This document shows positions 1 through 6,206 of a stretch of DNA of 37,190 bases, piece after piece. The stretch covers positions 1 through 37,190 of IMG/VR virus record IMGVR_UViG_3300033991_000045. One strand, given 5' to 3'. The notes beneath the pieces were generated by a model. That model was not told the DNA's origin. It searched no databases and saw nothing but the letters and a program-made list of their open reading frames with translations. The translations under genes and the position numbers were made by a program. This DNA comes from a virus. Position 1 is the stretch's first letter. The number at the start of each line of letters is the position of its first letter.

Positions 1-131
1 CCAAGACCTTCTGCACGGTGCCGCCGTCCAAGACCTTTTGCACGGTGCCGCCGCCCCAGACCTCCTGCACGGTGCCGCCGCCCCAGACCTCTTGCACGGT
101 GCCGCCGTCCAAGACCTTCTGCACGGTGCCG
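1..131. repeat. 27-bp tandem repeat coding for the 9-residue GTVQ units
   Basis: About five copies of a 27-bp unit, typified by CCAAGACCTTCTGCACGGTG plus GCCGCCGT-like ends. Copies alternate between a CCAAGACCTT and a CCCAGACCTC version. Because 27 is a multiple of three, the array keeps the leftward reading frame open and encodes GTVQ repeats. The array continues past the left edge, so its total length is unknown. Confidence 0.9.
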
Positions 132-472
132 TATACGGCTATAATGTGGCCGTTCGCCTTCTCAACGATCTGATTTGCCAAAACGATCTTTTCAGATGCC
201 CACTTTGGCAGCTTGGCCCTGACCCGATCCTCCACATCGGCAGCGTTGTACCATTCTGGCAATAAGTCCTGGTCTACCTGATACTGCCATTGTTCCAGCG
301 GCGCGGCAAAATTGCCGCCCGGCGGCGTGATCTCAACATGCACGAGGCCCAGGTTGATCTCACGGTCAAGATTCTCAAGGCCGTGTTCCTCTATGATGTC
401 CTCGTGACTTTCTGATTTGCTGCCGTAAAACACAGCAGTTTTTGTGACTACGAAACTTGCCGGTTGACACAT
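1..472 (-). CDS. Unknown protein with C-terminal 9-residue GTVQ tandem repeats (3' partial)
   Basis: The reading frame starts at ATG 472 and runs leftward off the window edge, so the C-terminus is missing. A ribosome binding site (AAGGAGA) lies just upstream. The first 120 or so residues look globular (N-terminus MCQPASFVVTKTAVFYGSKS). From about residue 114 the sequence becomes a regular 9-residue repeat of the form GTVQ(K/E)V(L/W)(D/G)G, with four full copies and part of a fifth before the edge. Such short glycine-rich hydrophobic repeats usually build solenoid or beta-roll surfaces, but no family can be named. It is the last visible gene of a leftward operon with the DUF4417-like gene. Confidence is high that it is coding and low on function. 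Confidence 0.8.
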   Translation of the reverse strand, partial: MCQPASFVVTKTAVFYGSKSESHEDIIEEHGLENLDREINLGLVHVEITPPGGNFAAPLEQWQYQVDQDLLPEWYNAADVEDRVRAKLPKWASEKIVLANQIVEKANGHIIAVYGTVQKVLDGGTVQEVWGGGTVQEVWGGGTVQKVLDGGTVQKVL

Positions 473-498
473 TGCCTGTCTCCTTTTTTCTTCCCAAT

Positions 499-560
499 CT
501 CCCCCCGGGAGGCGCGGCCCGCCGCACTTGTTCCCGGCCAGCCGCGCGCCCCGGAGGGAG
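499..560. other. GC-rich imperfect hairpin between two leftward genes
   Basis: The 20-nt arms at 499-518 and 541-560 are complementary at 17 of 20 positions, with a 22-nt loop. The hairpin lies in the gap between the 69-residue gene and the GTVQ-repeat gene. No T-run follows on the leftward strand, so it may stabilise or process the mRNA rather than terminate it. Function is inferred only. Confidence 0.5.
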
Positions 561-570
561 TAGCGGGTGC

Positions 571-780
571 TTACGCCGCCCTCACGCTGATAATGTCCTT
601 GTACGGCTTGCCCTTACTGTTAAGCCTTTGGCTCAACACGTAGGACACGACGCAATTGACTGGATACTCAGCAGCGGTGGCAAAGTGCTCCTCCTCCGGC
701 CCCAGCCGCTCTAAGGTCTGAAGGGACAGCCCTTCACAGTTGGACGTGTTCTTGACATAGAGTTGGAATGTCTCAGCCAT
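571..780 (-). CDS. Hypothetical protein, 69 aa
   Basis: A small acidic protein beginning MAETFQLYVKNTSNCEG, preceded by a good ribosome binding site (TAGGAGG, 6 nt before the ATG). It is the third gene of the leftward operon and starts 9 nt after the preceding gene ends, which suggests co-translation. It has no membrane segment and no recognised domain. The middle part (VNCVVSYVLSQRLNSKGKPY) could form a short beta-strand-rich fold. I do not recognise a family. Confidence 0.7.
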   Translation of the reverse strand: MAETFQLYVKNTSNCEGLSLQTLERLGPEEEHFATAAEYPVNCVVSYVLSQRLNSKGKPYKDIISVRAA

Positions 781-789
781 CGTAGCCTC

Positions 790-1086
790 CTACAGCGGGG
801 CCTCGGCCCGGGCCTTCAGGTCGGCGTAGGTGACCCACTCATCTTCTCTCTGCCGGATGCGGGCCACCAGGTCGGCGGGCGAGTCCTTCACGTCCACCTG
901 TTCCAGCACGTGGTTGGCCCAGGGGATGTTGAACTCGCCGAACTGATACCCCGCCCGCTCCAGCAAGTCGGTGGCCACGGTCTCACCCTCGGGAACGTCG
1001 GTGATCACCAGCTTGGGGATATGCTGGTGGGGCGTTTGAACGTGAATCAGATGGTACACGCACCAGGTCGAAGTCTTCTCGGTCAT
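790..1086 (-). CDS. Hypothetical protein, 98 aa
   Basis: Starts MTEKTSTWCVYHLIHVQTPH with a strong site (AAGGAG, 6 nt upstream). The sequence alternates hydrophobic strands and charged helices: HIPKLVITDVPEGE near residue 22, then NIPWANHVLEQVDVKDS, then a charged C-terminal helix (ADLVARIRQREDEWVTYADL). It has no transmembrane segment, signal peptide or recognised motif. It lies between the DUF4417-like gene and the 69-residue gene in the leftward operon. Function unknown. Confidence 0.7.
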   Translation of the reverse strand: MTEKTSTWCVYHLIHVQTPHQHIPKLVITDVPEGETVATDLLERAGYQFGEFNIPWANHVLEQVDVKDSPADLVARIRQREDEWVTYADLKARAEAPL

Positions 1087-1271
1087 TTTGCTCCTTTGCT
1101 CTTGTGTGGTAAACTGTTGTCGTCAGCCTCGCGCTCTCACAGGGTCGGGGCCGTCACCCTGGGCGGTCAGGGCTACACCTGGCCGCCTTTGCCTTGCTCA
1201 AGTCTCGATAGCCTCATCTCCTCTCCGCCGGTCGTGCAGGAAGGGCGGTGCGTTGTACCCAACGTCCACGT
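1087..1271. other. Intergenic stretch with two hairpin-forming segments
   Basis: This 185-nt gap inside the leftward operon has no convincing gene. Read leftward it can form a stem of GGCGGCCAGG with CCTGACCGCC (one mismatch, 6-nt loop) and, next to it, CAGGGT pairing with ACCCTG around a GC-rich loop. A 14-codon ORF with an AGGAG sequence is present but too short to support. The hairpins may modulate read-through from the DUF4417-like gene into the downstream genes. Confidence 0.35.
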
Positions 1272-1814
1272 CTACATCCCCTGCCCCCCACCGTACACCA
1301 CGAACAACAACCCGTCCCAGCCCCCGCATACCGACCGCGCCAGACTCAGCTCCGACTTCAACTTTCCCAACATAGCATCATACCCTCGCGTCGCAAATGC
1401 CGCCCAGCCCCTCGGCACACCCAACAAATTGTCCTCCGCGAAGTACCGGCTCGTATTCAAATCCACGAACACCCGCACCCCCTGGCCCTGCCAGTGCCGC
1501 GCCAGCCACCGCTTTCGGTACACCTGCCACATCACCACCGCTACGGGGAAATCGTCGCATATACCAAAATTCGGCTCCACCACCGACACACACCCCGTCT
1601 CCAGCAGCTTCGACGGATCACTCCACAACCCCTCGAACCGATAGTCGTCCGTATAAAAACACCACGTCCCCTTCATCCGTTTCTTCCTCGAAACCGAACC
1701 CCACACCACCACCGGCACATCCACCGCATCTGCTTGCATCGACGACAACAACGTCGGAATCCCGTATACGTTATCTGACGGCCAAACCGCATCCGGCACA
1801 TCCGTTCTAGCCAT
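1272..1814 (-). CDS. DUF4417-like protein
   Basis: A 180-residue protein read from ATG 1814. This start is preferred over the upstream ATG at 1859 because a GAGG ribosome binding site lies 8 nt before it. Recognisable family-like segments are VYGIPTLLSSMQAD, then VVVWG, FYTDDYRFEGLW, SVVEPNFGICDD, WQVYRKRWLARHWQ, VFVDLN, LLGVPRGW and AFATRGYD. I recall this pattern as DUF4417, a family seen in phages and bacteria with no established biochemical role. It is the first gene after a consensus promoter at 1872-1900 and likely heads the leftward operon. The family name is from memory and unchecked. Confidence 0.75.
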   Translation of the reverse strand: MARTDVPDAVWPSDNVYGIPTLLSSMQADAVDVPVVVWGSVSRKKRMKGTWCFYTDDYRFEGLWSDPSKLLETGCVSVVEPNFGICDDFPVAVVMWQVYRKRWLARHWQGQGVRVFVDLNTSRYFAEDNLLGVPRGWAAFATRGYDAMLGKLKSELSLARSVCGGWDGLLFVVYGGGQGM

Positions 1815-1871
1815 TATAACTGCCTCATCTCCCACTCCATCTCCCGCGTCACGCCTCATCCCAATGTACTA

Positions 1872-1900
1872 ATTATACTCTATTATTCATTTTGTGTCAA
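1872..1900 (-). promoter_or_regulatory. Consensus sigma70-type promoter for the leftward operon
   Basis: On the minus strand the -35 box TTGACA (1895-1900) and -10 box TATAAT (1872-1877) are both perfect consensus with a 17-nt spacer. Transcription would begin near 1865 and read into the DUF4417-like gene, whose ATG is about 50 nt downstream. Such a perfect match suggests strong, factor-independent expression unless a repressor acts on it. Confidence 0.9.
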
Positions 1901-1915
1901 TACCCAATTAGCACC

Positions 1916-2072
1916 GTGACTGTTCGAAATTTGGGAAAACAGGGCAATGGTGGTGTGCCAGCCCTAAAAAGCCCTTTCACGGCCTCAAAATGGGACAATA
2001 CATATCGCAAAAGCCGATTTTTGTGGCACGAATGGGGAATTCAAAATGTGCCCCCAAATTTCGAACAAACAC
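1916..2072. mobile_element. MITE-like element, 157 bp
   Basis: The left end GTGACTGTTCGAAATTTGGG and the reverse complement of the right end GTGTTTGTTCGAAATTTGGG are 20-bp terminal inverted repeats with two mismatches. The flanks are TTAGCACC (1908-1915) and CTAGCACC (2073-2080), matching at 7 of 8 bases and thus fitting an 8-bp target duplication. The interior is AT-richer than the surroundings and encodes nothing convincing. The left end matches the left end of the insertion sequence at 35103 at 18 of 19 bases, so a transposase of that family could move it. It sits between two divergent promoters. Confidence 0.7.
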
Positions 2073-2079
2073 CTAGCAC

Positions 2080-2138
2080 CTGGCCAGGTTGGTGCGTTCG
2101 TTCGCACTGCCGTGACAGTAGCGCGTGATCTCATCCCA
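2080..2138 (-). repeat. 59-bp inverted copy of part of the tail gene at 22370-22428
   Basis: The reverse complement of this segment equals 22370-22428 at 58 of 59 positions. The only difference is A at 2086 against the expected G (C at 22422). At the source it encodes about residues 117-135 of the tail tube-like protein. Here it lies in non-coding DNA immediately right of the MITE and 4 bp left of the -35 box of the rightward promoter. It contains a small internal stem (GTGCG with CGCAC). Confidence 0.92.
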
Positions 2139-2142
2139 CCTG

Positions 2143-2171
2143 TTGACGCGCCGCCTGCGCTGGTGTATAAT
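2143..2171 (+). promoter_or_regulatory. Sigma70-type promoter for the RHH/nuclease genes
   Basis: The -35 box TTGACG (2143-2148) and -10 box TATAAT (2166-2171) are separated by 17 nt. Transcription would start near 2178, only about 3 nt before ATG 2181, so the first gene would be leaderless or nearly so. The 59-bp inverted tail-gene copy lies directly upstream, where upstream elements or operators would normally be. Confidence 0.85.
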
Positions 2172-2180
2172 GTGTGTGGA

Positions 2181-2366
2181 ATGAAAAAGCAAACGCGTCC
2201 CTACCGCTTCATCGTCAGGGAGCACGTGCCGGAGGCCGTGAAGACGCAGCTCATCCTCACGCGCACCATCGTCTCGTGCCTCAAGGCAGAAGCCAAAAGG
2301 CGCGGCACGAACGTATCGGCCCTGGCGCGGCGGCTCATCGAAGCGGGGTTAGAAGAGCTGGGATGA
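2181..2366 (+). CDS. Ribbon-helix-helix (CopG/Arc-like) DNA-binding protein, 61 aa
   Basis: Short basic protein beginning MKKQTRPYRFIVREHVPEAV. The C-terminal half (TIVSCLKAEAKRRGTNVSALARRLIEAGLEEL) has the helix-turn-helix pattern of ribbon-helix-helix proteins, with a preceding strand segment. These proteins bind operator DNA as dimers, so autoregulation of the adjacent promoter is plausible. ATG 2181 is chosen over the in-frame ATG 2046 because the promoter's -10 box ends at 2171 and the upstream extension translates the inverted tail-gene copy. It overlaps the nuclease gene by 4 nt (ATGA). Confidence 0.75.
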   Translation: MKKQTRPYRFIVREHVPEAVKTQLILTRTIVSCLKAEAKRRGTNVSALARRLIEAGLEELG

Positions 2367-2683
2367 GCGAGGCCGAGGTTCGCCACGAACTGGCGCGACG
2401 ACTGCGCAATACCGGGTGGGTTACGTTCCAGTTTTCCGTCGCCCGCCGTGTCGAGAAGCAGTTGCGCAACTGGCCGGATATCGCCGCCTTCAAGGATGAC
2501 CATGCCCTGTTAATCGAGGCGAAGCGGCCCGGCGGGGAACTGTCGCCGAGCCAATCCGAGCTGGCCGAGCGGCTGTACCCGCATTGCGGGGCGCACGTCC
2601 GGTACCTCGTCTGCTATATGCCTGACGACGTGGACGGCTGGCTGGAGCCGGGGCGGGGGGCATGGCTGCCGGTTGATAGCTGA
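2363..2683 (+). CDS. VRR-NUC domain nuclease (PD-(D/E)XK fold), 106 aa
   Basis: Starts at the ATGA overlap with the RHH gene. The catalytic pattern of the small phage VRR-NUC family is visible: NWPDIAAFKDDHALLIEAK, with the PD acidic residue, the ExK motif (LIEAKRPGG) and then LSPSQSELAERLYPHCG, the Q-containing helix. Length near 100 residues is normal for stand-alone VRR-NUC proteins of phages. They are predicted structure-specific or Holliday-junction nucleases. Here it may act in recombination or in resolving DNA before packaging. Coupling to an RHH protein suggests tight control. Confidence 0.85.
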   Translation: MSEAEVRHELARRLRNTGWVTFQFSVARRVEKQLRNWPDIAAFKDDHALLIEAKRPGGELSPSQSELAERLYPHCGAHVRYLVCYMPDDVDGWLEPGRGAWLPVDS

Positions 2684-2731
2684 TTCGGCACCAAAAGCGC
2701 TGGCAGAGGCCCTTTTCTGTGCGTAAATCAA

Positions 2732-3064
2732 ATGACGCACTTACCCCGCCATAGAGGGGGCGGAAACCATTTATGTGACATCCAACTTGAGGTCAGGCGG
2801 GTATATCATTCCGCTTGGGAGTTATTCCGCCAATATCACTATCTGAACCAATCCTTTCATAAATCGGCGCGGGCTTTCGTGGCCTTCCTCAATGATGGGA
2901 CACCAGTGGCGTTCCAGGCAGTGATTGCCTCGCCGCACCCAAATCAGAAGGGCATCTATCGCGGTCACCGGGCGGTCTGCCTGCCGGATTACCAGGGGGT
3001 GGGCATCGGCTGGGTGTACTATGGCGTGGGGTTATTGGCCCGCGACGAAGGAGCGCAACCGTGA
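2732..3064 (+). CDS. Truncated GNAT-fold (Mom/acetyltransferase-like) protein
   Basis: The 110-residue protein has an N-terminal region VYHSAWELFRQYHYLNQSF, a central strand AFVAFLNDGTPVAFQAVI and the acetyl-CoA loop-like motif VCLPDYQGVGIG (about residues 82-93). This pattern resembles a group of phage and bacterial GNAT-like proteins that normally continue for another 60-100 residues. Here the sequence stops 17 residues after the loop with a tail (VYYGVGLL) that recurs at 5672, next to an inverted repeat. It is therefore probably a broken gene. No clear ribosome binding site precedes ATG 2732. Relation to Mu Mom is only a structural analogy. Confidence 0.55.
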   Translation: MTHLPRHRGGGNHLCDIQLEVRRVYHSAWELFRQYHYLNQSFHKSARAFVAFLNDGTPVAFQAVIASPHPNQKGIYRGHRAVCLPDYQGVGIGWVYYGVGLLARDEGAQP

Positions 3065-3069
3065 CGAGT

Positions 3070-3162
3070 GTGACAGGTGTGACCCCTTTTCTCCTTTTTC
3101 ACTACGTAGAGAGAACAAATCAAAAAACCGGAAAAGCCATCACAACCAGTCACACCTGTCAC
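3070..3162. repeat. Inverted repeat locus A (14-bp arms, 65-nt interior)
   Basis: GTGACAGGTGTGAC at 3070-3083 is perfectly complementary to GTCACACCTGTCAC at 3149-3162. Each arm is part of a 9-10 bp direct-repeat series (GTGTGACAG-like on the left, TCACACCTG-like on the right). The AT-rich interior has the 13-mer AACCGGAAAAGCC at 3126-3138. A related locus is at 5722-5811. From 3065 to about 3234 no gene is supported. Confidence 0.8.
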
Positions 3163-3234
3163 CCCCTGTGGAAGCAGGGCAAGAGATGATGGAAGATGCA
3201 ACGCTCTGATTACCTTCATTGCCAGTGCCTATAG

Positions 3235-3456
3235 AGGTATCGGGATGCGGATTCTCTCGACAACCGCATCACCCGCGCTCATCAAAGTCGCACCATCATC
3301 GTTTTGCCTTCAAGCCGCATCGTGGAACAGGTCAGGCACGTCACGCTGCCGCGCTCTCTGGCCGATTTGGTGATGACGGAACAGGGTACGGCAGACCTGC
3401 GGGGTGCGACCTTGAACGAACGGCGCGAATTGCTCAGTGGAATGGTGACACAATGA
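3235..3456 (+). pseudogene. Possible remnant of a small gene before the terminase
   Basis: After a stop at 3232, one frame stays open to TGA 3454 and reads like protein, for example TIIVLPSSRIVEQVRHVTLP and ADLRGATLNERRELLSGMVTQ. It ends in an ATGA overlap with the next gene, as true neighbours here do. But it has no ATG near its beginning; only TTG 3304 or GTG 3322 are available, without ribosome binding sites. It is most likely the 3' end of a degraded gene, or a small gene with a rare start. Confidence 0.35.
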
Positions 3457-4130
3457 CCAACCAGCAACCCCAGCCCTTCGACCCCGCCGCCCCCCTCGCC
3501 CTCGTCCCTGGCAGCCGGGAGCAGCCGCGTGCCGTGCAAGCCCTGGTCGACTATTGGGCGATGGGGGCATCCCGCACGCTTGAGCGGTTAGCGGAACAGT
3601 ACGTGAGCCAGGATGCGGCCAGGGCACTGCCGAAACCACGCACGATGAAGGCATACCTGGCTCTATTGAAGCGATGGTCAACAGAATACCACTGGCAGGC
3701 GCGTATCGCCCGCCAAGTGGAACTGGACACCGAGGCCCTCACCCGCCAGATGCAGGAAGAGCGCGCCCGCATCGCCCGCCAGGATTTGCAGCAGGCCGAC
3801 CGGCTGCGTGATCTGGTAGAGCAGGCCCTCGACGCCGGTCCGGCTTTCGTGCGCCGCAAGGTGAAGCAGGGTCGCCCGCGTATTATCGAGGACGGCCAGA
3901 TGGTGGACGAGGGCGAGCCGACGGTCATCACGGCGGCGCTGGATACGCGCTTCGTGACCGGGGGGGCAAAGACGGCTTCCGACCTGGCGCGGCGCGCGGC
4001 GGGGATGGAGACGGAACGCCTCGACGTGACCAGCAGGTGTAGGCCGCTGCCGATCTTTCACGAGATCATTATCGAGCGCCCGACAGGCGATGGCGGCCAG
4101 GAGCAGAAAAACGGCGACGGGAATGAATGA
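3453..4130 (+). CDS. terS: Putative terminase small subunit
   Basis: A 225-residue protein starting MTNQQPQPFDPAAPLALVPG and ending in an ATGA overlap with the large terminase. The N-terminal part (ALVDYWAMGASRTLERLAEQ, then TMKAYLALLKRWSTEYHWQ) has the helical DNA-binding look of small terminases. A long charged helix follows (residues about 85-130, rich in R, Q, E), suited to oligomerisation. Position directly before the large subunit is the main argument. The small subunit recognises phage DNA and loads the packaging motor. Start 3453 is chosen because upstream sequence in this frame is low-quality. Family assignment is inferred from context. Confidence 0.7.
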   Translation: MTNQQPQPFDPAAPLALVPGSREQPRAVQALVDYWAMGASRTLERLAEQYVSQDAARALPKPRTMKAYLALLKRWSTEYHWQARIARQVELDTEALTRQMQEERARIARQDLQQADRLRDLVEQALDAGPAFVRRKVKQGRPRIIEDGQMVDEGEPTVITAALDTRFVTGGAKTASDLARRAAGMETERLDVTSRCRPLPIFHEIIIERPTGDGGQEQKNGDGNE

Positions 4131-5461
4131 ATCTCTATCAGATCGAGAACGGCAAGATCGTCTTGCGCCCACACATTGCTCAGGATGCGGCGCTGCGCTC
4201 GAAGGTACGCTTCACGTTCCTGGTGATGGGCACTCAATCAGGCAAGACCGTTCTCGGCCCCTGGTGGCTTTATTCGCAAATTTACGGCAATCCGGTCTAT
4301 GGTATCGAGCCGCGCGGCGATGGTGATTATCTGGCGGCCACCGCGACCTATGACCTTTTCAAACTAAAGATGCTACCTGAGCTGCGCACGGTATTCGAGC
4401 AGTTGACCGGCTGCGGGCGGTATTGGGCCGGCGAGCGCGTCATCGAATTGATCGACCCGGCGACGCACAAGTTCCATGCCAGGCGGGCAGATGAACCGAT
4501 GTGGGGGCGGCTCATCTTGAGATCGGCACAGTCAGAAGGTGGTCTGGAATCTGCCACTGTAAAGGCAGCATGGCTCGACGAGTGCGGACAAGACTCTTTC
4601 AGGCTCGATGCTTGGGAAGCAGTGCAGCGCCGCTTGAGCCTGAGCGAAGGCCCCGTATTGGGTACGACGACGCCATATAATCTCGGCTGGCTCAAGACGG
4701 AGGTCATCGATCGCTGGCGGTCCGGTGACCTGGATTATCACGTGACACAGGCAGAAAGCGTCATTAACCCGGCTTTCCCGCGCTCGGAATATGAGCGCGC
4801 GCAGCGCACGTTGGCTGACTGGAAATTCAAGATGTTCTACCAGGGCCTGCTGACCAGACCGCCGGGGCTGATCTATGGTGATTTCGGGGACGACCTGCTG
4901 GTGAAATCGTTTCCCATCCCGGTATCGTGGCCGCGTTACGTCGGCATCGATCCCGGCGCAATACATACCGCACTCATCTGGATCGCGGAAGATACGGCTT
5001 GCGGGGCTTTCTATATCTACCGCGAATCACTGTCTGGCAATATGACGACTAAAGAACACATTGAGGCGGCACGAAACGAGGCGAGGCATGAGCGGGTCAT
5101 GGCTTGGGTGGGTGGGTCTTCGTCAGAAAAGCAGTTCCGTATGGATTGGGCGGCAGACGGCCTGCTGGTGCTTGAACCTGCCATCAGCGACGTAGAGGCC
5201 GGCATCGACCGCGTGATCGAGCTTTTCAAAAGCAAGTGCCTTTTTGTGTTCGAGAACTGTCGGGGGCTGCGAGATGAGCTAGGCACATATAGCCGCGAGA
5301 TGGGGGACGATGGACAGCCGACAGAGAAAATCAAGAACAAGCAGGATTTCCATCGCCTGGATGCGCTCAGGTATGTGGTCGTCTATCTGTTTCATGGCTC
5401 GAAAGATGTAATCAGCGAAGTCGTCGAGTTGCCCTGGCAGCAGATCGGGCCAGACTTTTGA
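4127..5461 (+). CDS. terL: Terminase large subunit (packaging ATPase/nuclease)
   Basis: A 444-residue motor protein that pumps DNA into the prohead and cuts it. Walker A is GTQSGKT at residues 35-41. Walker B with the catalytic glutamate is AAWLDE (residues 147-152), and the coupling motif GTTTPYN is at 179-185. The C-terminal RNase H-like nuclease begins with VGIDPG (272-277), the first catalytic aspartate, and later acidic residues follow (for example FHRLDALRYVV). Length is normal for the family. It starts by ATGA overlap with the putative small subunit. Confidence is very high. Confidence 0.95.
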   Translation: MNLYQIENGKIVLRPHIAQDAALRSKVRFTFLVMGTQSGKTVLGPWWLYSQIYGNPVYGIEPRGDGDYLAATATYDLFKLKMLPELRTVFEQLTGCGRYWAGERVIELIDPATHKFHARRADEPMWGRLILRSAQSEGGLESATVKAAWLDECGQDSFRLDAWEAVQRRLSLSEGPVLGTTTPYNLGWLKTEVIDRWRSGDLDYHVTQAESVINPAFPRSEYERAQRTLADWKFKMFYQGLLTRPPGLIYGDFGDDLLVKSFPIPVSWPRYVGIDPGAIHTALIWIAEDTACGAFYIYRESLSGNMTTKEHIEAARNEARHERVMAWVGGSSSEKQFRMDWAADGLLVLEPAISDVEAGIDRVIELFKSKCLFVFENCRGLRDELGTYSREMGDDGQPTEKIKNKQDFHRLDALRYVVVYLFHGSKDVISEVVELPWQQIGPDF

Positions 5462-5468
5462 GGTAGGT

Positions 5469-5549
5469 ATGATCGCTACGCTCTTGTTTCTCGTCCTGGT
5501 CGTTGCGGCGGCGCTCGCGCTCGCGCGCTCCAGGGCCAGAGGGAATTGA
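5469..5549 (+). CDS. Small single-span membrane peptide, 26 aa
   Basis: Begins 7 nt after the terminase stop with GAGG 5 nt before the ATG. The peptide is almost wholly hydrophobic (MIATLLFLVLVVAAALALAR) followed by a basic tail (SRARGN), so it should span the membrane once with a positively charged cytoplasmic end. Such tiny peptides are easily missed. It might be a regulator of membrane or lysis functions, but nothing in the context proves this. Confidence 0.5.
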   Translation: MIATLLFLVLVVAAALALARSRARGN

Positions 5550-5557
5550 GGGGAAAA

Positions 5558-5722
5558 ATGACCGTCACGACGACTGATGGCATAATAGCCTCGGCAGCAT
5601 CACCGGCATTCCGGTGAGGTGCGGCAAGTGCGGCTGGATCGGAAAGTTTGCCGACTCGGGAGGCCGGGAACGTCTATTATGGTGTTGGCCTGCTGCATCA
5701 GGGCAGTGATCCCGCTGTATAG
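5558..5722 (+). pseudogene. Frame-broken remnant with CxxC and VYYGVGLL segments
   Basis: A good ribosome binding site (GAGGGG) precedes ATG 5558, but that frame (MTVTTTDGIIASAASPAFR) stops at 5617. In another frame the DNA reads SITGIPVRCGKCGWIGKFAD, a CxxC zinc-ribbon-like stretch ending at 5709. The first frame resumes after its stop and ends in GNVYYGVGLLHQGSDPAV at TAG 5720. VYYGVGLL is also the tail of the truncated GNAT gene at 2732. I read this as one or two small genes broken by frameshifts beside inverted repeat locus B. A real 31-residue zinc-ribbon peptide from GTG 5614 cannot be excluded. Confidence 0.4.
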
Positions 5723-5811
5723 TCTGTATAGTTCTGTAGGCTTTTCCGGTTATTTCTAAAGAAAATTCTATATAGGGGAAATGGCAGATAAGCATACAGA
5801 ACTATACAGAC
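5722..5811. repeat. Inverted repeat locus B (17-bp arms, 56-nt interior)
   Basis: GTCTGTATAGTTCTGTA at 5722-5738 pairs perfectly with TACAGAACTATACAGAC at 5795-5811. The arms are again made of direct repeats (CTGTATAGT-like, 9-10 bp period). The interior starts with GGCTTTTCCGGTT (5739-5751), the exact reverse complement of the 13-mer in locus A, so the interior has the opposite orientation there. From 5723 to 5930 no gene is well supported. Confidence 0.85.
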
Positions 5812-5930
5812 CCTACAGGTTTGTGGGCTACCCAGAAATTTCTTTGCAAACCGGACGTGGACGGCGACGGCTCGCTCGGCTGCCCGAAGTACAACACGGT
5901 CGTGACGGAATTGTCACAAGGGGATTGACG

Positions 5931-6206
5931 ATGCAAATGCTACTCGACATGTTACAATGGGCGGCGGACCGGCTGCAATCGCTGTGGGAAGATCGTGTGT
6001 TGCCACAGTTCGCCGTGACGATTGAAGGCGGTGCGGACGTGATCGTGTCGGCGGATCTCGCGCGCGTTATCTGCGGCCGGCTCGTGCTCGTTGTGCGCCA
6101 TCGCCGCCCGCTGCTGCGCTTCATCCGCAAGACCGCCGCCGTGTTCGACGCGGGCTATTGGAGAGCCTGTGCCATGATCGAGGGGAGTAAGGAAGGCCAA
6201 CTGTGA
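5931..6206 (+). CDS. Hypothetical protein, 91 aa
   Basis: Starts MQMLLDMLQWAADRLQSLWE with AAGGGG 7 nt upstream; a longer in-frame start at 5781 reads through inverted repeat arm B and is not favoured. The N-terminus is an amphipathic helix. The middle (FAVTIEGGADVIVSADLARVICG) looks like paired strands, and the C-terminus is basic (VVRHRRPLLRFIRK). It overlaps the portal start by 4 nt (GTGA), so it is co-translated with the portal. No family recognised; a small head or packaging accessory protein is possible. Confidence 0.6.
   Translation: MQMLLDMLQWAADRLQSLWEDRVLPQFAVTIEGGADVIVSADLARVICGRLVLVVRHRRPLLRFIRKTAAVFDAGYWRACAMIEGSKEGQL

Noticed and set aside
1-131. CRISPR array
   Set aside because: The 27-bp units are adjacent without spacers and encode an in-frame peptide repeat.
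763-1644. Rightward ORFs of 293 and 176 residues overlapping the leftward operon
   Set aside because: Low-complexity Pro/His/Arg-rich translations antisense to genes with good ribosome binding sites and a consensus promoter.
2046-2180. N-terminal extension of the RHH protein from ATG 2046
   Set aside because: It would translate the MITE end, the inverted tail-gene copy and the promoter itself; the -10 box ends at 2171, upstream of ATG 2181.
5781-5930. Longer start of the 91-residue gene at ATG 5781
   Set aside because: It runs through inverted repeat arm B, and the sequence does not look like protein; ATG 5931 has a good ribosome binding site.
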